64,000 nt of DNA from Pseudaeromonas sharmana (GCF_042649925.1 NZ_JBHSAF010000001.1:434001-498000); one strand, 5' to 3'; shown: positions 27,194-36,190, counted from the first letter of the stretch. Translations and numbers: made by a program. The notes: generated by a model from the sequence alone, not told the origin.

Positions 27194-27892
27194 ATGGTTC
27201 CTGAACGCCGTCGCCTGCTGTCGAGACGCTGGTTCTACCTGTTGTTGTTGCTGCCCGGATTATTGTTTGCCTTGCCGCTGGCCGAGGAAGACCTCAACGC
27301 GATACGCAGCGTGACCGATTTTTACGGTCAACGCGCCGGCAAACGTATGCAGGCATGGCGCGAGTTGATCCAGCGCGGCAAACAGCAGCAGTGGGATGAA
27401 AAAAGAGCGTTGACCGAGGTGAACCGCTTCTTTAACCAGATGAAGTTTCTCAGTGACGTCGTGCTCTGGGGCAAGAATGACTATTGGGCGTCGCCGATGG
27501 AGTTTATCGGTGCCGGCGGTGGTGATTGCGAAGATTACAGTATTGCTAAATATTTCAGCCTGCTCGAGTTGGGGCTGAATGATGAAAAGTTGAGAATGGT
27601 TTATGTCAAGTCTTTGACATATCAGCAATTTCACATGGTCGTTGCCTATTATCCTACTCCGGCAGCGATTCCTTTGATTCTCGATAATATCGACGTGGCG
27701 ATTAAACCGGCGACACAACGCAAGGATTTAGTCCCGGTCTTCAGTTTTAATGGTTCCCACTTGTGGTTGATGAAAGAACGCGGACAAGGTCAGCTGGCAG
27801 GCAGCTCTTCGCGGTTGACGTTATGGAATGACCTGAGAAGCCGTTTTAGCAGTGAAAAGTTGAAACGTCCCAAATTGAATCTGGATGATTGA
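27194..27892 (+). CDS. lapG: Periplasmic cysteine protease LapG (BTLCP, transglutaminase-like)
   Basis: 232 residues with an N-terminal hydrophobic export segment (RRWFYLLLLLPGLLFALPLA). The triad is visible: Cys112 in GGGDCEDYS, His147 in QQFHMVVAYY, Asp164 in LILDNID. Spacings of 35 and 17 residues match characterised LapG proteins. Acidic residues around the Cys (D-C-E-D) fit the calcium site known in the family. It should cut the adhesin at TAAG. ATG 27194 follows ACGGAG; a TTG at 27164 would add ten residues before the signal and is less likely. lapD follows 3 bp later. Confidence 0.95.
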   Translation: MVPERRRLLSRRWFYLLLLLPGLLFALPLAEEDLNAIRSVTDFYGQRAGKRMQAWRELIQRGKQQQWDEKRALTEVNRFFNQMKFLSDVVLWGKNDYWASPMEFIGAGGGDCEDYSIAKYFSLLELGLNDEKLRMVYVKSLTYQQFHMVVAYYPTPAAIPLILDNIDVAIKPATQRKDLVPVFSFNGSHLWLMKERGQGQLAGSSSRLTLWNDLRSRFSSEKLKRPKLNLDD

Positions 27893-27895
27893 ATT

Positions 27896-29821
27896 ATGAC
27901 TCTATACCGACAACTCCTGGTCACCATGCTGGCACTGTTTGCCACCTTGTTTGTGGCGGCCTATCTGGTGCAGTTCAACTCGACCCGGGCTTATCTCGCC
28001 GGTCAGCTTGAGCTATCTGTCACCAGTACAGCCAATTCGTTGGGGCTGGCTTTGACACCGTATCTGGAAACAGGTGATGCGGTGGGGGCCGAGTCGGTCA
28101 TCAATGCCGCCTTTGACGGTGGTTTCTACCGGCGGCTGCGGCTGGATCTGCTTGCCAGCCAGAGCGTCATCCAGCGTGAAAACAGTGCCGATATTCAGGG
28201 CGTGCCGCAGTGGTTCCTGTCGCTGCAGCTGTTCAAGCCGGTGAGTTTCGAATCGATTCTGACCTCGGGCTGGCTGCAACTTGGCAAGCTCAGAGTAGAG
28301 GGGCACCCGGGGCAGGCATACTACGAGCTGTGGAACGGCATGAGCCGGCTCTTCATCGCCTTCGTCGTGACGTTCCTGCTGGTCACCGTTCTGTTGATGC
28401 GGGCGTTGCAATACCTGTTGCGGCCGCTGGACGAGATCTGTGTACAGGCCACCGAGATAGAACAACACCATTTTGGACATGTCATCCCATTGCCGAGAAC
28501 CCTTGAGTTGCGCAAGGTTGTCCAGGCGATCAATACCATGGCGACCAAGCTGGCCCAGCAATTCAAGGAGCAAGCCGAAGCCGCGGAGCAACTGCGTGAA
28601 CGGGCGTTCCGTGATGCCGTCTCCGGATTGGGCAACCGCGCCTATTTTGTCGGCCAGGTGAATGCCTGGCTGGCAGAGTCGGGACAGGGTGGCATCATGC
28701 TGGTGGCGGTCGACATGCTGGACGAAGTGTATCGTGAAGAGGGCTACGCGGCGCGTGACAGCATGGTCAAGGCGGTAGCCAACAGTATGCAGGATGTGCT
28801 CAAGGTCTATCCCGGACATGCATTGGCGCGGATCTCGGCGACAGAATACGCGGTGTTGTTACCGGCGCTGGAGATCGGTGAACTGGCAGAGGTGGCGGAT
28901 CAGCTGAACCGTTCCATTGCCGAACTGGTGATCAACCCGATCGAGCGCGACATCGCCATTTCGGTGATCGGCGTGGCCCCCAGAGAGCGGCACGATGATC
29001 TCTCCGTAATGCTGACCAAGGCGGACAGCGCATTGCGTCGTGCACGCAGTGAGCGTCTGGGCACCGTGGTGGTGGACAGTCGTGGTCAGCATGATGATAT
29101 CGGTCGTCTGGGCTGGCGCGACTTGTTGCTGAACGCCCTGCACAGCAAGCAGTTGGTCTTCAAGGTTCAGCCGGCTATCCTGCTGGCCAACCAGCAACCC
29201 CATCATGCCGAGCTGTTTACCAGCATTCATCGCGATGGCGAGGATTTCTTTGCCGGCCAGTTCATGCCGGCGGTGGAACAATTCAAGCTGGGGTCCGAAT
29301 TTGACCGTTATGTGCTTGAGCAAATTGGTGATGAGCTGAGCCGGCACAAGGGGCTGCGTCTGGCCGTGAACCTGACGCAACATGCCATCTCATCTGCAGC
29401 ATTCCACGAATGGCTGGATGCGTTCCTCGTCGCCCATGGGTCGCTGGCGGGCCGCCTGTTCCTCGAGTTGCCAGAATCGGCCATAGTGCATGCCCGCGAC
29501 CACGTTGAGACGCTGCTGCAGATTATCCGGCGGCACAAGTTTGAATGGGGCGTGGATCAGTATGGACGTAACTTCCAGTCACTCGATTATCTCGAATCGC
29601 TGCATCCTGCCTATGTGAAGATCGATCACGGCTACACCGGCATGGTGTTGAAGGAGGAGGGCGATCAGGCGTTTCTCTCCGCCGTGTGTCGCGCTGCGCA
29701 CAATGCCGGCATCGTCACCATCGCCACCCGGGTCGAGAGTCAGGAGCAGGTCAATGCCTTGTCCCGCCTGTTCGTCGATGGCTATCAGGGATTCATCTCG
29801 CCGCCTTATCCTCTGGGCTAA
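27896..29821 (+). CDS. lapD: LapD-type c-di-GMP receptor with degenerate GGDEF and EAL domains
   Basis: 641 residues: membrane helix (about 8-28), periplasmic output domain (30-150), second helix (about 150-172), HAMP (173-225), GGDEF-like domain (235-395) and EAL-like domain (410-640). The GGDEF motif is replaced by ISATEYA and EAL by ELF (HAELFTSI), and the usual DDFGTGY is VDQYGRN, so neither synthesis nor hydrolysis of c-di-GMP is expected. Trp126 in TSGWLQLGKL lines up with the output-domain Trp important for LapG binding in Pseudomonas (recalled). At high c-di-GMP it should sequester LapG and keep the adhesin on the surface. Confidence 0.95.
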   Translation: MTLYRQLLVTMLALFATLFVAAYLVQFNSTRAYLAGQLELSVTSTANSLGLALTPYLETGDAVGAESVINAAFDGGFYRRLRLDLLASQSVIQRENSADIQGVPQWFLSLQLFKPVSFESILTSGWLQLGKLRVEGHPGQAYYELWNGMSRLFIAFVVTFLLVTVLLMRALQYLLRPLDEICVQATEIEQHHFGHVIPLPRTLELRKVVQAINTMATKLAQQFKEQAEAAEQLRERAFRDAVSGLGNRAYFVGQVNAWLAESGQGGIMLVAVDMLDEVYREEGYAARDSMVKAVANSMQDVLKVYPGHALARISATEYAVLLPALEIGELAEVADQLNRSIAELVINPIERDIAISVIGVAPRERHDDLSVMLTKADSALRRARSERLGTVVVDSRGQHDDIGRLGWRDLLLNALHSKQLVFKVQPAILLANQQPHHAELFTSIHRDGEDFFAGQFMPAVEQFKLGSEFDRYVLEQIGDELSRHKGLRLAVNLTQHAISSAAFHEWLDAFLVAHGSLAGRLFLELPESAIVHARDHVETLLQIIRRHKFEWGVDQYGRNFQSLDYLESLHPAYVKIDHGYTGMVLKEEGDQAFLSAVCRAAHNAGIVTIATRVESQEQVNALSRLFVDGYQGFISPPYPLG

Positions 29822-29824
29822 GCC

Positions 29825-29853
29825 AACAGGGAGCCTGGGCTCCCTGTTTTTTT
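29825..29853 (+). terminator. Rho-independent terminator after lapD
   Basis: AACAGGGAGC (29825-29834), loop CTGG, GCTCCCTGTT (29839-29848) and a T-run. It ends the lap operon. Confidence 0.93.
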
Positions 29854-29936
29854 GCCGATAACAGAGGTCGTGGCCACAGCCTCAGTCTCAGCCACTACAC
29901 TCTAGAGGACGTGATGCATATCCAGTGAGGTACCGG

Positions 29937-30728
29937 ATGCGAGGAACTCTGCGCCAGCTGTTTATCGCTTGGCTCATCCTGTGGTGGTCGGGAGCCGGTG
30001 CCGCCGTCACCGCGGTTCCTGTCCGCCTTGGATATGCCAATCAGCCCTTCGAGCCTTATCAGCGTGGCTATGGTGAGCAGCAGGAGGTGCCGCCGGGACT
30101 GGCCGTCGATCTGATTGTCGATACGGCACGGGAGCTGGGTATCCGGTTGAAGATCGACAGAATGCCTCTTCGCCGTCTGGTTCAGGAGACGCGTTATGGC
30201 GGGCTGCAGGGGGCCTTCAGCTTCTCCTATTCACCAGAGCGACTTGGCTACCTGGCCTATCCCATGACCCATGATGGCGAAATCGATGGCAACAAGGCGC
30301 TGTTTGCGGTGGATTATTACTTTTTTACCCGCCCGGGTTTTGATACTCACCTGTTGGCGTTGGGTCCTCAGGCGCTGGCGCACTACCGCGTAGGGGTATT
30401 GAAGGACTCTGCGGCCGCGCAATATCTGGATGCGCTGCATATCCACTATGACGCAGCGCGAACGGCCGAGTTAAACCTGGAAAAGTTGCGTCGCGGTCGG
30501 TTGGATATGGTCCTGGGGCCGGAGGAGCCGACGCTGCGCCAGATCCGTGAATTGGGATGGTCACGCGAGATCCGCCGATCCAGCCGGCCGCTGTTTCACT
30601 GGAACTACTTTTTAGTCTTCAAGCGGGAGTTCTATCAGCAGAACTGGCCGCTGTGCGAAGCCTGGTGGCGCCAGATTCAACAGCGACGAGACAGCGTGAT
30701 ACAGGAGCGGATGCCCCTGTATCGCTGA
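29937..30728 (+). CDS. Periplasmic substrate-binding-like protein (SBP_bac_3 type)
   Basis: 263 residues. A signal peptide (LRQLFIAWLILWWSGAGA) precedes a two-lobed solute-binding fold of the amino-acid type: VRLGYANQPFEPY at the front, then GLAVDLIVDTARELGIRLKI, and later YRVGVLKDSAAAQYLDAL. No transporter genes are nearby, so it is probably a stand-alone sensor or scavenging protein. ATG 29937 has a GAGGT site; GTG 29925 is an alternative. A terminator separates it from lapD. Such orphan binding proteins near c-di-GMP genes can act as ligand inputs (inference only). Confidence 0.8.
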   Translation: MRGTLRQLFIAWLILWWSGAGAAVTAVPVRLGYANQPFEPYQRGYGEQQEVPPGLAVDLIVDTARELGIRLKIDRMPLRRLVQETRYGGLQGAFSFSYSPERLGYLAYPMTHDGEIDGNKALFAVDYYFFTRPGFDTHLLALGPQALAHYRVGVLKDSAAAQYLDALHIHYDAARTAELNLEKLRRGRLDMVLGPEEPTLRQIRELGWSREIRRSSRPLFHWNYFLVFKREFYQQNWPLCEAWWRQIQQRRDSVIQERMPLYR

Positions 30729-30731
30729 GGC

Positions 30732-31118
30732 TCAGGCACACAGTTCGATGCGGTTGAGCTCCGGGTCCAGAATACAGCTCTCATAGTAGCCGTCCCCGGT
30801 GACTCGGGGGCCGCTGACACAGGTATAGCCATCTTGCTGCAGTTTGCGGGTCAGGTTATCCACCGCTTCCCGGCTACCGAGCGACAGCGCGATATGACCG
30901 AGTCCGAGAAACTGACGCTCGGCGTCATTGTGTCCGGTGCTGACCTGGTCCCACTGCATCAATTCGATGCGGCAACCCGAGCTGAAGCGCAAAAAATAGG
31001 ACTGAAAACCGCGTGCGTTGGTGTATTTGTGGTTGGACTGCAACTGGAAATAGTGCTGATAAAAGGTGCGCATTTTCTCCAGATCCTGACACCAGATAGC
31101 GACATGCTCGATAACCAT
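30732..31118 (-). CDS. VOC-family protein (glyoxalase/dioxygenase fold)
   Basis: 128 residues with two beta-alpha-beta-beta-beta modules. Likely metal ligands are His5 (MVIEHVAIW), Glu52 in CRIELMQW, His76 in LGHIALSL and Glu124 in RIELCA. The set of conserved ligands suggests an active metalloenzyme such as a lactoylglutathione lyase relative; the substrate is unknown. Strong ribosome site CAAGGAG before the ATG. It lies 12 bp downstream of a 53-codon ORF on the same strand, so both probably come from one transcript divergent from sgrR. Confidence 0.9.
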   Translation of the reverse strand: MVIEHVAIWCQDLEKMRTFYQHYFQLQSNHKYTNARGFQSYFLRFSSGCRIELMQWDQVSTGHNDAERQFLGLGHIALSLGSREAVDNLTRKLQQDGYTCVSGPRVTGDGYYESCILDPELNRIELCA

Positions 31119-31130
31119 ATGGACTCCTTG

Positions 31131-31292
31131 TTAGAAATGGCGCCGATAGAGCGCATCGGGTAACTGCAGTGCATGCCACTGCATCAGTTGCTCAAGTCGA
31201 GCCAGATTCTCCCGTGCCAACCCGCTGCCATTAAGACCCAGCCACAGGTGGAAAAAGTGCAGTTGTTGCTGACGGTTTGCTCTTTTCATCAT
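31131..31292 (-). CDS. Small ORF divergent from sgrR, SgrT candidate
   Basis: 53 codons starting MMKRANRQQQLHFFHLWLGL and ending DALYRRHF. A GCGGGAG ribosome site sits at good spacing before the first ATG. The aromatic, amphipathic N-terminal half could associate with the membrane. In enterics the gene divergent from sgrR is sgrS, which encodes the small PtsG inhibitor SgrT. By position this is a candidate SgrT counterpart. Unlike sgrS, there is no room here for a 3' base-pairing RNA: the VOC gene starts 12 bp after the stop. I did not confirm sequence homology to SgrT. Confidence 0.6.
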   Translation of the reverse strand: MMKRANRQQQLHFFHLWLGLNGSGLARENLARLEQLMQWHALQLPDALYRRHF

Positions 31293-31392
31293 GTACTCCC
31301 GCTGGATGATGTGCTTGCTTTTCGAAAGCGATCATCGCTGTAATATGGGGAGAGAAAAATTGCTGACTTAATGCAATTGGAGTTCCTCTTTT

Positions 31393-33084
31393 ATGTCGGG
31401 TCGCCTGGAACACTATTATCAGAAATTGCTGGAGCAGTATGGGCTGGAGCCTGCCGCAACCACGCTGCAGCAGCTGGCAGATCTGCTGTTCTGCTCGCGG
31501 CGCCATGTCCGCTCCCTGCTGCGCAGCATGGAGCAGGCGGGCTGGATCCACTGGCTGGCCGAATCGGGAAGAGGGCGGCAATCCCAGTTGCAATGCCGCC
31601 TCGCCCTGGATGCGTTTCGTCGCCACCAAGCGCGTCATCTGCTTGCCGAAGGCAAGTTGCAGCAGGCTGTGGCTACGGTGGGCGCCTCGGCAGAGGAGGT
31701 GTCGCGCTTTATTTTGTCCGAGTGCGGCCGTGTCACCGAGGGCGAGCGTCAGCTGTTGCGGGTTCCCTATTACCGCCCGTTACCAAACTTGCTGCCGGGA
31801 TTGCCGCTGCGACGTTCCGAAGCCCACCTGGTTCGACAAATCTTCAATGGCCTGACGCGGGTAAATGAGGAAAATGGGGAAGTAGAGGCGGATCTGGCGC
31901 ACCACTGGCAGGCGCTCACGCCGTTGTGCTGGCACTTCTTCTTGCGCCCGGCGGTACGTTTCCACGATGGCCGCCGCTTGCAGGCAGACGACGTTGTCGC
32001 TTCGTTGCAAGCCGCCAGCCATTTACCGCTATTTGCACATTTACAGCAGATCCGGGCCCTTTCCCCCCGTCAGATCGAAATTAACCTGAGTTGCGAGGAT
32101 GGCCATCTGCCCTGGCTGTTGGCGCAGTGCGAGGCCATGATTCAGCCGGCCAGTCATCTGCGGCAGGGCCTGGTGTCCGGGCGTCTGCCGTTGGGGACGG
32201 GCCCCTACCTGGTCGCGGAGAACAGCAGCGAACGGCTGCGCCTGCTGGCATTTGATGACTACTTCGGCCTGCGTGCCTTGCTGGACGAGGTTGATATCTG
32301 GATGTGGCCGGCCCTGGCACAGCAACTGGAGCTGGGAAATCGGCAGGTCTGCGGTCTGGAGGTCAGCAGCGGCCAGGAGGAGGGCTTCGACAACCAGGAG
32401 ATGGCGCTGGAGCAGGGGGGATATTTCCTGCTTTACGATCCGCGCAGCCAGCAATTGGCCAGTCCCCAGAGCCGGCGCTGGGTGCAGCAACAGTTGGCGC
32501 CGTGGCAACTGATGGCGGCGGTGCCTGCGGCATTTCGCCGTTACTGGGCGCCAGCCTACAGCCTGCTGCCACAATGGCTGCATGCGGCGCCCGATCCGGA
32601 ACCCTCGACCCTGTCGGCTCCCGGCATCCAAAAATTGACACTGGTTTACTATGAACAGCAGCCGGAATATGCCTTGCTGGCTGAGCAGATGGCAGCACGC
32701 TTGCGGCAATCCGGTATCGAACTGGAGTGCCAGGAGCTGGATTATGCCAGTTGGTGGCGTGGTGATGGGCAGGCAGATTTATGGCTGGGTTCGGTCAACT
32801 TCCAGGCGCCCGCCGAAACCGGCCTGGCCGCCTGGTTGCTGGGTACCCCTTTGTTGCGGTCGGTGATCAGTGGCGGGGATGCGGCCACACTCGCGTCCTG
32901 GCAGCGACAGTGGCAACAGGGCACCTTGGCCCCGGTGACGTTGATGCAGGAGGTGATGACGCTGGGCTGGTTACAGCCACTGTTTCACCATTGGTTGCGG
33001 TTGCAAGGAACAGCCCAGGCGCGAGGCATGCGCCTCAACAACCTGGGCTGGTTTGATTTCAAATCGGTCTGGTTAAAGCCGTGA
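31393..33084 (+). CDS. sgrR: Glucose-phosphate stress regulator SgrR
   Basis: 563 residues (E. coli SgrR 551). N-terminal winged helix domain (about 1-115, LADLLFCSRRHVRSLLRSME) joined to a solute-binding-protein-like domain of the SBP_bac_5 type (about 160-460). Diagnostic segments RPLPNLLPGLPLRRSEAHLV, NEENGEVEADLAHHW and the C-terminal LGWFDFKS match E. coli SgrR closely as I recall it. It activates the divergent gene when phosphosugars accumulate. GGAG lies 10 nt before the ATG. The 3' end is only 2 bp from the end of convergent dps. Confidence 0.93.
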   Translation: MSGRLEHYYQKLLEQYGLEPAATTLQQLADLLFCSRRHVRSLLRSMEQAGWIHWLAESGRGRQSQLQCRLALDAFRRHQARHLLAEGKLQQAVATVGASAEEVSRFILSECGRVTEGERQLLRVPYYRPLPNLLPGLPLRRSEAHLVRQIFNGLTRVNEENGEVEADLAHHWQALTPLCWHFFLRPAVRFHDGRRLQADDVVASLQAASHLPLFAHLQQIRALSPRQIEINLSCEDGHLPWLLAQCEAMIQPASHLRQGLVSGRLPLGTGPYLVAENSSERLRLLAFDDYFGLRALLDEVDIWMWPALAQQLELGNRQVCGLEVSSGQEEGFDNQEMALEQGGYFLLYDPRSQQLASPQSRRWVQQQLAPWQLMAAVPAAFRRYWAPAYSLLPQWLHAAPDPEPSTLSAPGIQKLTLVYYEQQPEYALLAEQMAARLRQSGIELECQELDYASWWRGDGQADLWLGSVNFQAPAETGLAAWLLGTPLLRSVISGGDAATLASWQRQWQQGTLAPVTLMQEVMTLGWLQPLFHHWLRLQGTAQARGMRLNNLGWFDFKSVWLKP

Positions 33085-33086
33085 GC

Positions 33087-33563
33087 TTATTCGAGCAGGC
33101 TGCGCAGCATCCAGGCTGTCTTCTCGTGCAGCTGGATACGCTGGGTCAGCAGATCGGCGGTGGCCTCATCCTGCGCCTTGTCTACCAGTTCGAACAGTGA
33201 ACGGGCAGTACGCACCACCGCCTCCTGGCCGCTGACCAGCTGGGTGATCATCTCGGTGGCCTTGGGTACTCCGTCGCTCTCGGCAATCGAGGTCAGGGCG
33301 CTGAACTCCTTGTAGGTGCCGGGGGCGAAGAAGCCGAGGGCGCGTATCCGTTCCGCGATCAGATCCACCGCCAGTGCCAGCTCGTTGTACTGGGTTTCGA
33401 ACATCAGGTGCAGCGTCTGGAACATGGGCCCGGTGACGTTCCAGTGAAAGTAGTGCGTCTTCAGGTACAGGGTATAGGTGTCAGCCAGCAAACGGGAGAG
33501 GCCGTCGGCAATGGCGTGACGATCCGTTTCACTGATACCAATATTGATGCTTTGTGTGCTCAT
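33087..33563 (-). CDS. dps: Dps family DNA-binding/ferritin-like protein
   Basis: 158 residues, four-helix ferritin-like fold. Ferroxidase-site residues are visible: His in KTHYFHWNVTGPMF, Asp/Glu around LALAVDLIAERIRALG. It stores iron and protects DNA from peroxide as a dodecamer. The short N-terminus (STQSINIGISETD) lacks the lysine-rich tail that binds DNA in E. coli Dps, so it may act mainly as a mini-ferritin. GGAGAAACGAAT precedes the ATG. No terminator was seen between it and sgrR. Confidence 0.93.
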   Translation of the reverse strand: MSTQSINIGISETDRHAIADGLSRLLADTYTLYLKTHYFHWNVTGPMFQTLHLMFETQYNELALAVDLIAERIRALGFFAPGTYKEFSALTSIAESDGVPKATEMITQLVSGQEAVVRTARSLFELVDKAQDEATADLLTQRIQLHEKTAWMLRSLLE

Positions 33564-33678
33564 ATTCGTTTCTCCATCAGAAGGTCAGGGGTCATCTGCT
33601 ACTGGAGACACTATAAGACCCAATCATTCGTAAGGACAATGAATCCTTTCGTTTGCACCAATCTAAAAATTAGAACGA

Positions 33679-34077
33679 CTATTCACTTTTGTCGTAAGGA
33701 AATCGATAGTGGCCATAGCGGATCACAAACACGCAGACGGCCAGCAGCAGGGCCGTGCCCGCCACGCCGATCAGTCGCAGCGAGTCCATCTCTTTCATGT
33801 CCAGTATCAGATAGCGCGCCAGCGCGACGATGGCGATGTATAGCGGGATGCGGATCGGCAGCTTGCCCATTTCCAGATACATGGCCACCATGGCCAGCAC
33901 TTCCAGATAGATAAACAGCATCAGCAGGTCGGCCAGGGCCACGTTCATCACCGCGATCATGGTGTAGACCTGATGCCCGATGGCGAAAATGGTGGCGATG
34001 GCCACGATGATCAGGCCGAACAGTTGTGCCCATTGCAGGAGTTTATGCCCCAGATCCTGCATCATTTTTTGTGCCAT
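33679..34077 (-). CDS. psiE: PsiE-like phosphate-starvation-inducible membrane protein
   Basis: 132 residues (E. coli PsiE 136) with four hydrophobic helices (about 15-37, 45-70, 78-95, 105-125). The segments LFIYLEVLAMVAMYLEMGKL and ALARYLILDMKEMD are characteristic of the family. Function is unknown beyond induction under phosphate limitation in E. coli. A longer reading frame on the same strand extends through the tgpA region but is a shadow. The ribosome site is weak. Confidence 0.9.
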   Translation of the reverse strand: MAQKMMQDLGHKLLQWAQLFGLIIVAIATIFAIGHQVYTMIAVMNVALADLLMLFIYLEVLAMVAMYLEMGKLPIRIPLYIAIVALARYLILDMKEMDSLRLIGVAGTALLLAVCVFVIRYGHYRFPYDKSE

Positions 34078-34136
34078 GTGTGAATGCCTTGTTATAAAAA
34101 TGTGGCTTGCATGATGACAATAAAGTGTGACCTGTA

Positions 34137-36131
34137 TCAAGTTCTTTGCGCTAGCTGGCGCTGCAGTTGTCGTAGCTGCTGGCGTAGCGGGGCCAACGAT
34201 GTGCCGGGGGGGGCGGCATAGCGGTACTGCAGGAAGTGGCTTGTCAGTGCCGCCAGTGCCGGTGCGGCCGGACAGTCCGCCAGCTCCAGGCGCTGCAGAT
34301 ACTGCAGTGGTGTCTCGGTCGGCGAGCGAGGGTAGCCTCCCTGTGCCAGCCGGCGGCAGGCCTGATGGTAGAGTCGTACGGCCGGATCCTGCTTCACCCG
34401 AGCGCGCAGCAACCACTGCAGGCCGGCAACCAGCGCCAGGCACGCCAGAGCACCGCCCAGCAGTAGCAGGGCGCGCATCCACAGCGCATCGCCGAATAGC
34501 CGCTTGAGCAGCGCCGTCTGCCGGTTTTGATCGTAATTCAGGATCCAGACGGTCCATTGATAATCGACGTTGGCGAGCCACAGTCGCAGCGTATTCAGCA
34601 GCATGACGTGGCGATAGCGGGACAGGCTGAACGGATCCTGGGCCAGAAAATCGCCTTCGCCGAGCAGGGTATCCAGCCCCTGGGTCAGCCGTCCTGGAGA
34701 GACCCACAGCGTCGGGTCAACGCGTTGCCAGCGGTTATCCAGCCATACTTCGACCCAGGCATGGGCATCGAACTGATGCACGCTGAGCAGTTGCTGCTGT
34801 GGCTGGTATTCACCGCCCAGATAACCGCCGACCAGGCGGGCCGGTATGCCGGCGGCACGCAGCAGGAACGCCAATGCACTGGCATAGTGAGCACAAAACC
34901 CTTCGCGTTGCTGAAACAAAAACTGGTCCAGGCCGTCGTTGTGAGCCATCGCCACCGGGCTTAGCGTGTAGCTGAACGGATGCTGGCTGAAAAAGTCACG
35001 CGCCTGCTGCAGGACGAGGCGATCATCCTGAGCCTGCTGACGCCAGCGGGCGGCCAGGGCGCGCGCCTGGGGATTTCCACCGTGTGGCAGTTGCAGGTTG
35101 TCCATGCGCCGTTTGGCGCTCAACCTCGACTCCTGGGGCAGATCCGCGGGCCAGTCCAGATCAAATCGTGCTGCTTGAACCAGCGGCAACCGGCTGAGCA
35201 AGGTGCCGGTCGGCGTCGCGACCGCCTCGGCAGTGCGGCTACGACTGCCTTCGAGGGTATATAACCAGTGCTGATTACTCGGTTCGACGTACAACGCATA
35301 GCCGACTGGTGCCGAAGCTGCGGGGGGCGTCGGGTAACGACCACTCAGCGCCTGTTGCTGCCACAGGAGCTGAATATAGGACTGGCTCCAGGCATGGCCG
35401 TCGAACTGCTCATAGACCAGGGTTCGCCAGTAGCGAGCCTGGGGCGGTTGCCCGGTAAAGCGGGCTCGAAACACCAGTTCGCTCGATTGCGTCAGCTGGC
35501 TGATCTGTTCCGGATTGATCTGCTCGCTCAACCCGGTCCTGGCTTGCCGGGCATCCGGCATCTTCCACAGCGGATCGAGGCGCGGCATGATGACGAAGAA
35601 CAACAGCATCAACGGCAGACTCTGCACCAGCAGCAGAGCGGCCTGGCGCAGCTGCTGTCGTGCCGGCGCAGGGAAGTAGAGCGACAGCAAGGCGGCCATG
35701 TTCAGTGTCACCATCGCCAGCAGATAGAGCACCATCAGCCAGTGCTGGTGGTAGACAAAGGTCAGGGCACCGAGAAAAAACAGGGCCAGGATGTGACCAC
35801 CGATATCGCGCCTATGTCGGCACTCGACAAATTTCAGTGCGCTGGCCACGACCAGCAGGTTCAGCATCGCGACCAGCAGACCGGCGTGGCGCGACAGCAA
35901 CAGTATGCCCAGGCCGCACAGCAGTGCGATGCCGTTGAGCAGGAGGCGTGACGGTAAAGACCATCGGCGCAGCAGGCTGCCGATGCGCCAGCCGATCGCC
36001 AGCAGACTGACCAGATAAACCACCAGGTTCAGCTCGCTGTAAAGTGGTGCCAGTGCCAGCAGATAGCTGACACACAGGCAAGCCAGCGTCACCTGTTTCT
36101 GTTCCATCCTCTGATGCCATTCAAGCTGCAT
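34137..36131 (-). CDS. Transglutaminase-like membrane protein TgpA (DUF3488/DUF4129)
   Basis: 664 residues: about six N-terminal membrane helices (15-190, DUF3488), a large periplasmic transglutaminase-like domain, another helix near 545-565 and a C-terminal DUF4129 tail. The triad is visible: Cys near 413 in REGFCAHYA, His in QFDAHAWVEVW, Asp in WQRVDPTLW. It follows moxR and the DUF58 gene on the same strand, the conserved TgpA operon found in Pseudomonas and others, where TgpA is essential. The cellular substrate is unknown. Start MQLEWHQRM; a second Met eight codons in is possible. Confidence 0.93.
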   Translation of the reverse strand: MQLEWHQRMEQKQVTLACLCVSYLLALAPLYSELNLVVYLVSLLAIGWRIGSLLRRWSLPSRLLLNGIALLCGLGILLLSRHAGLLVAMLNLLVVASALKFVECRHRRDIGGHILALFFLGALTFVYHQHWLMVLYLLAMVTLNMAALLSLYFPAPARQQLRQAALLLVQSLPLMLLFFVIMPRLDPLWKMPDARQARTGLSEQINPEQISQLTQSSELVFRARFTGQPPQARYWRTLVYEQFDGHAWSQSYIQLLWQQQALSGRYPTPPAASAPVGYALYVEPSNQHWLYTLEGSRSRTAEAVATPTGTLLSRLPLVQAARFDLDWPADLPQESRLSAKRRMDNLQLPHGGNPQARALAARWRQQAQDDRLVLQQARDFFSQHPFSYTLSPVAMAHNDGLDQFLFQQREGFCAHYASALAFLLRAAGIPARLVGGYLGGEYQPQQQLLSVHQFDAHAWVEVWLDNRWQRVDPTLWVSPGRLTQGLDTLLGEGDFLAQDPFSLSRYRHVMLLNTLRLWLANVDYQWTVWILNYDQNRQTALLKRLFGDALWMRALLLLGGALACLALVAGLQWLLRARVKQDPAVRLYHQACRRLAQGGYPRSPTETPLQYLQRLELADCPAAPALAALTSHFLQYRYAAPPGTSLAPLRQQLRQLQRQLAQRT

Positions 36132-36190
36132 GGGGACTCTGCCTCGTCAATCGTGCTGGCTGGGGGCGGCGTGCCCATGGCACGGGTGTG

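Noticed and set aside
33679..34707. 342-codon frame joining psiE with sequence antisense-like to tgpA coding
   Set aside because: Only the PsiE part (start 34077) resembles a protein family; the rest lies over tgpA in another frame.
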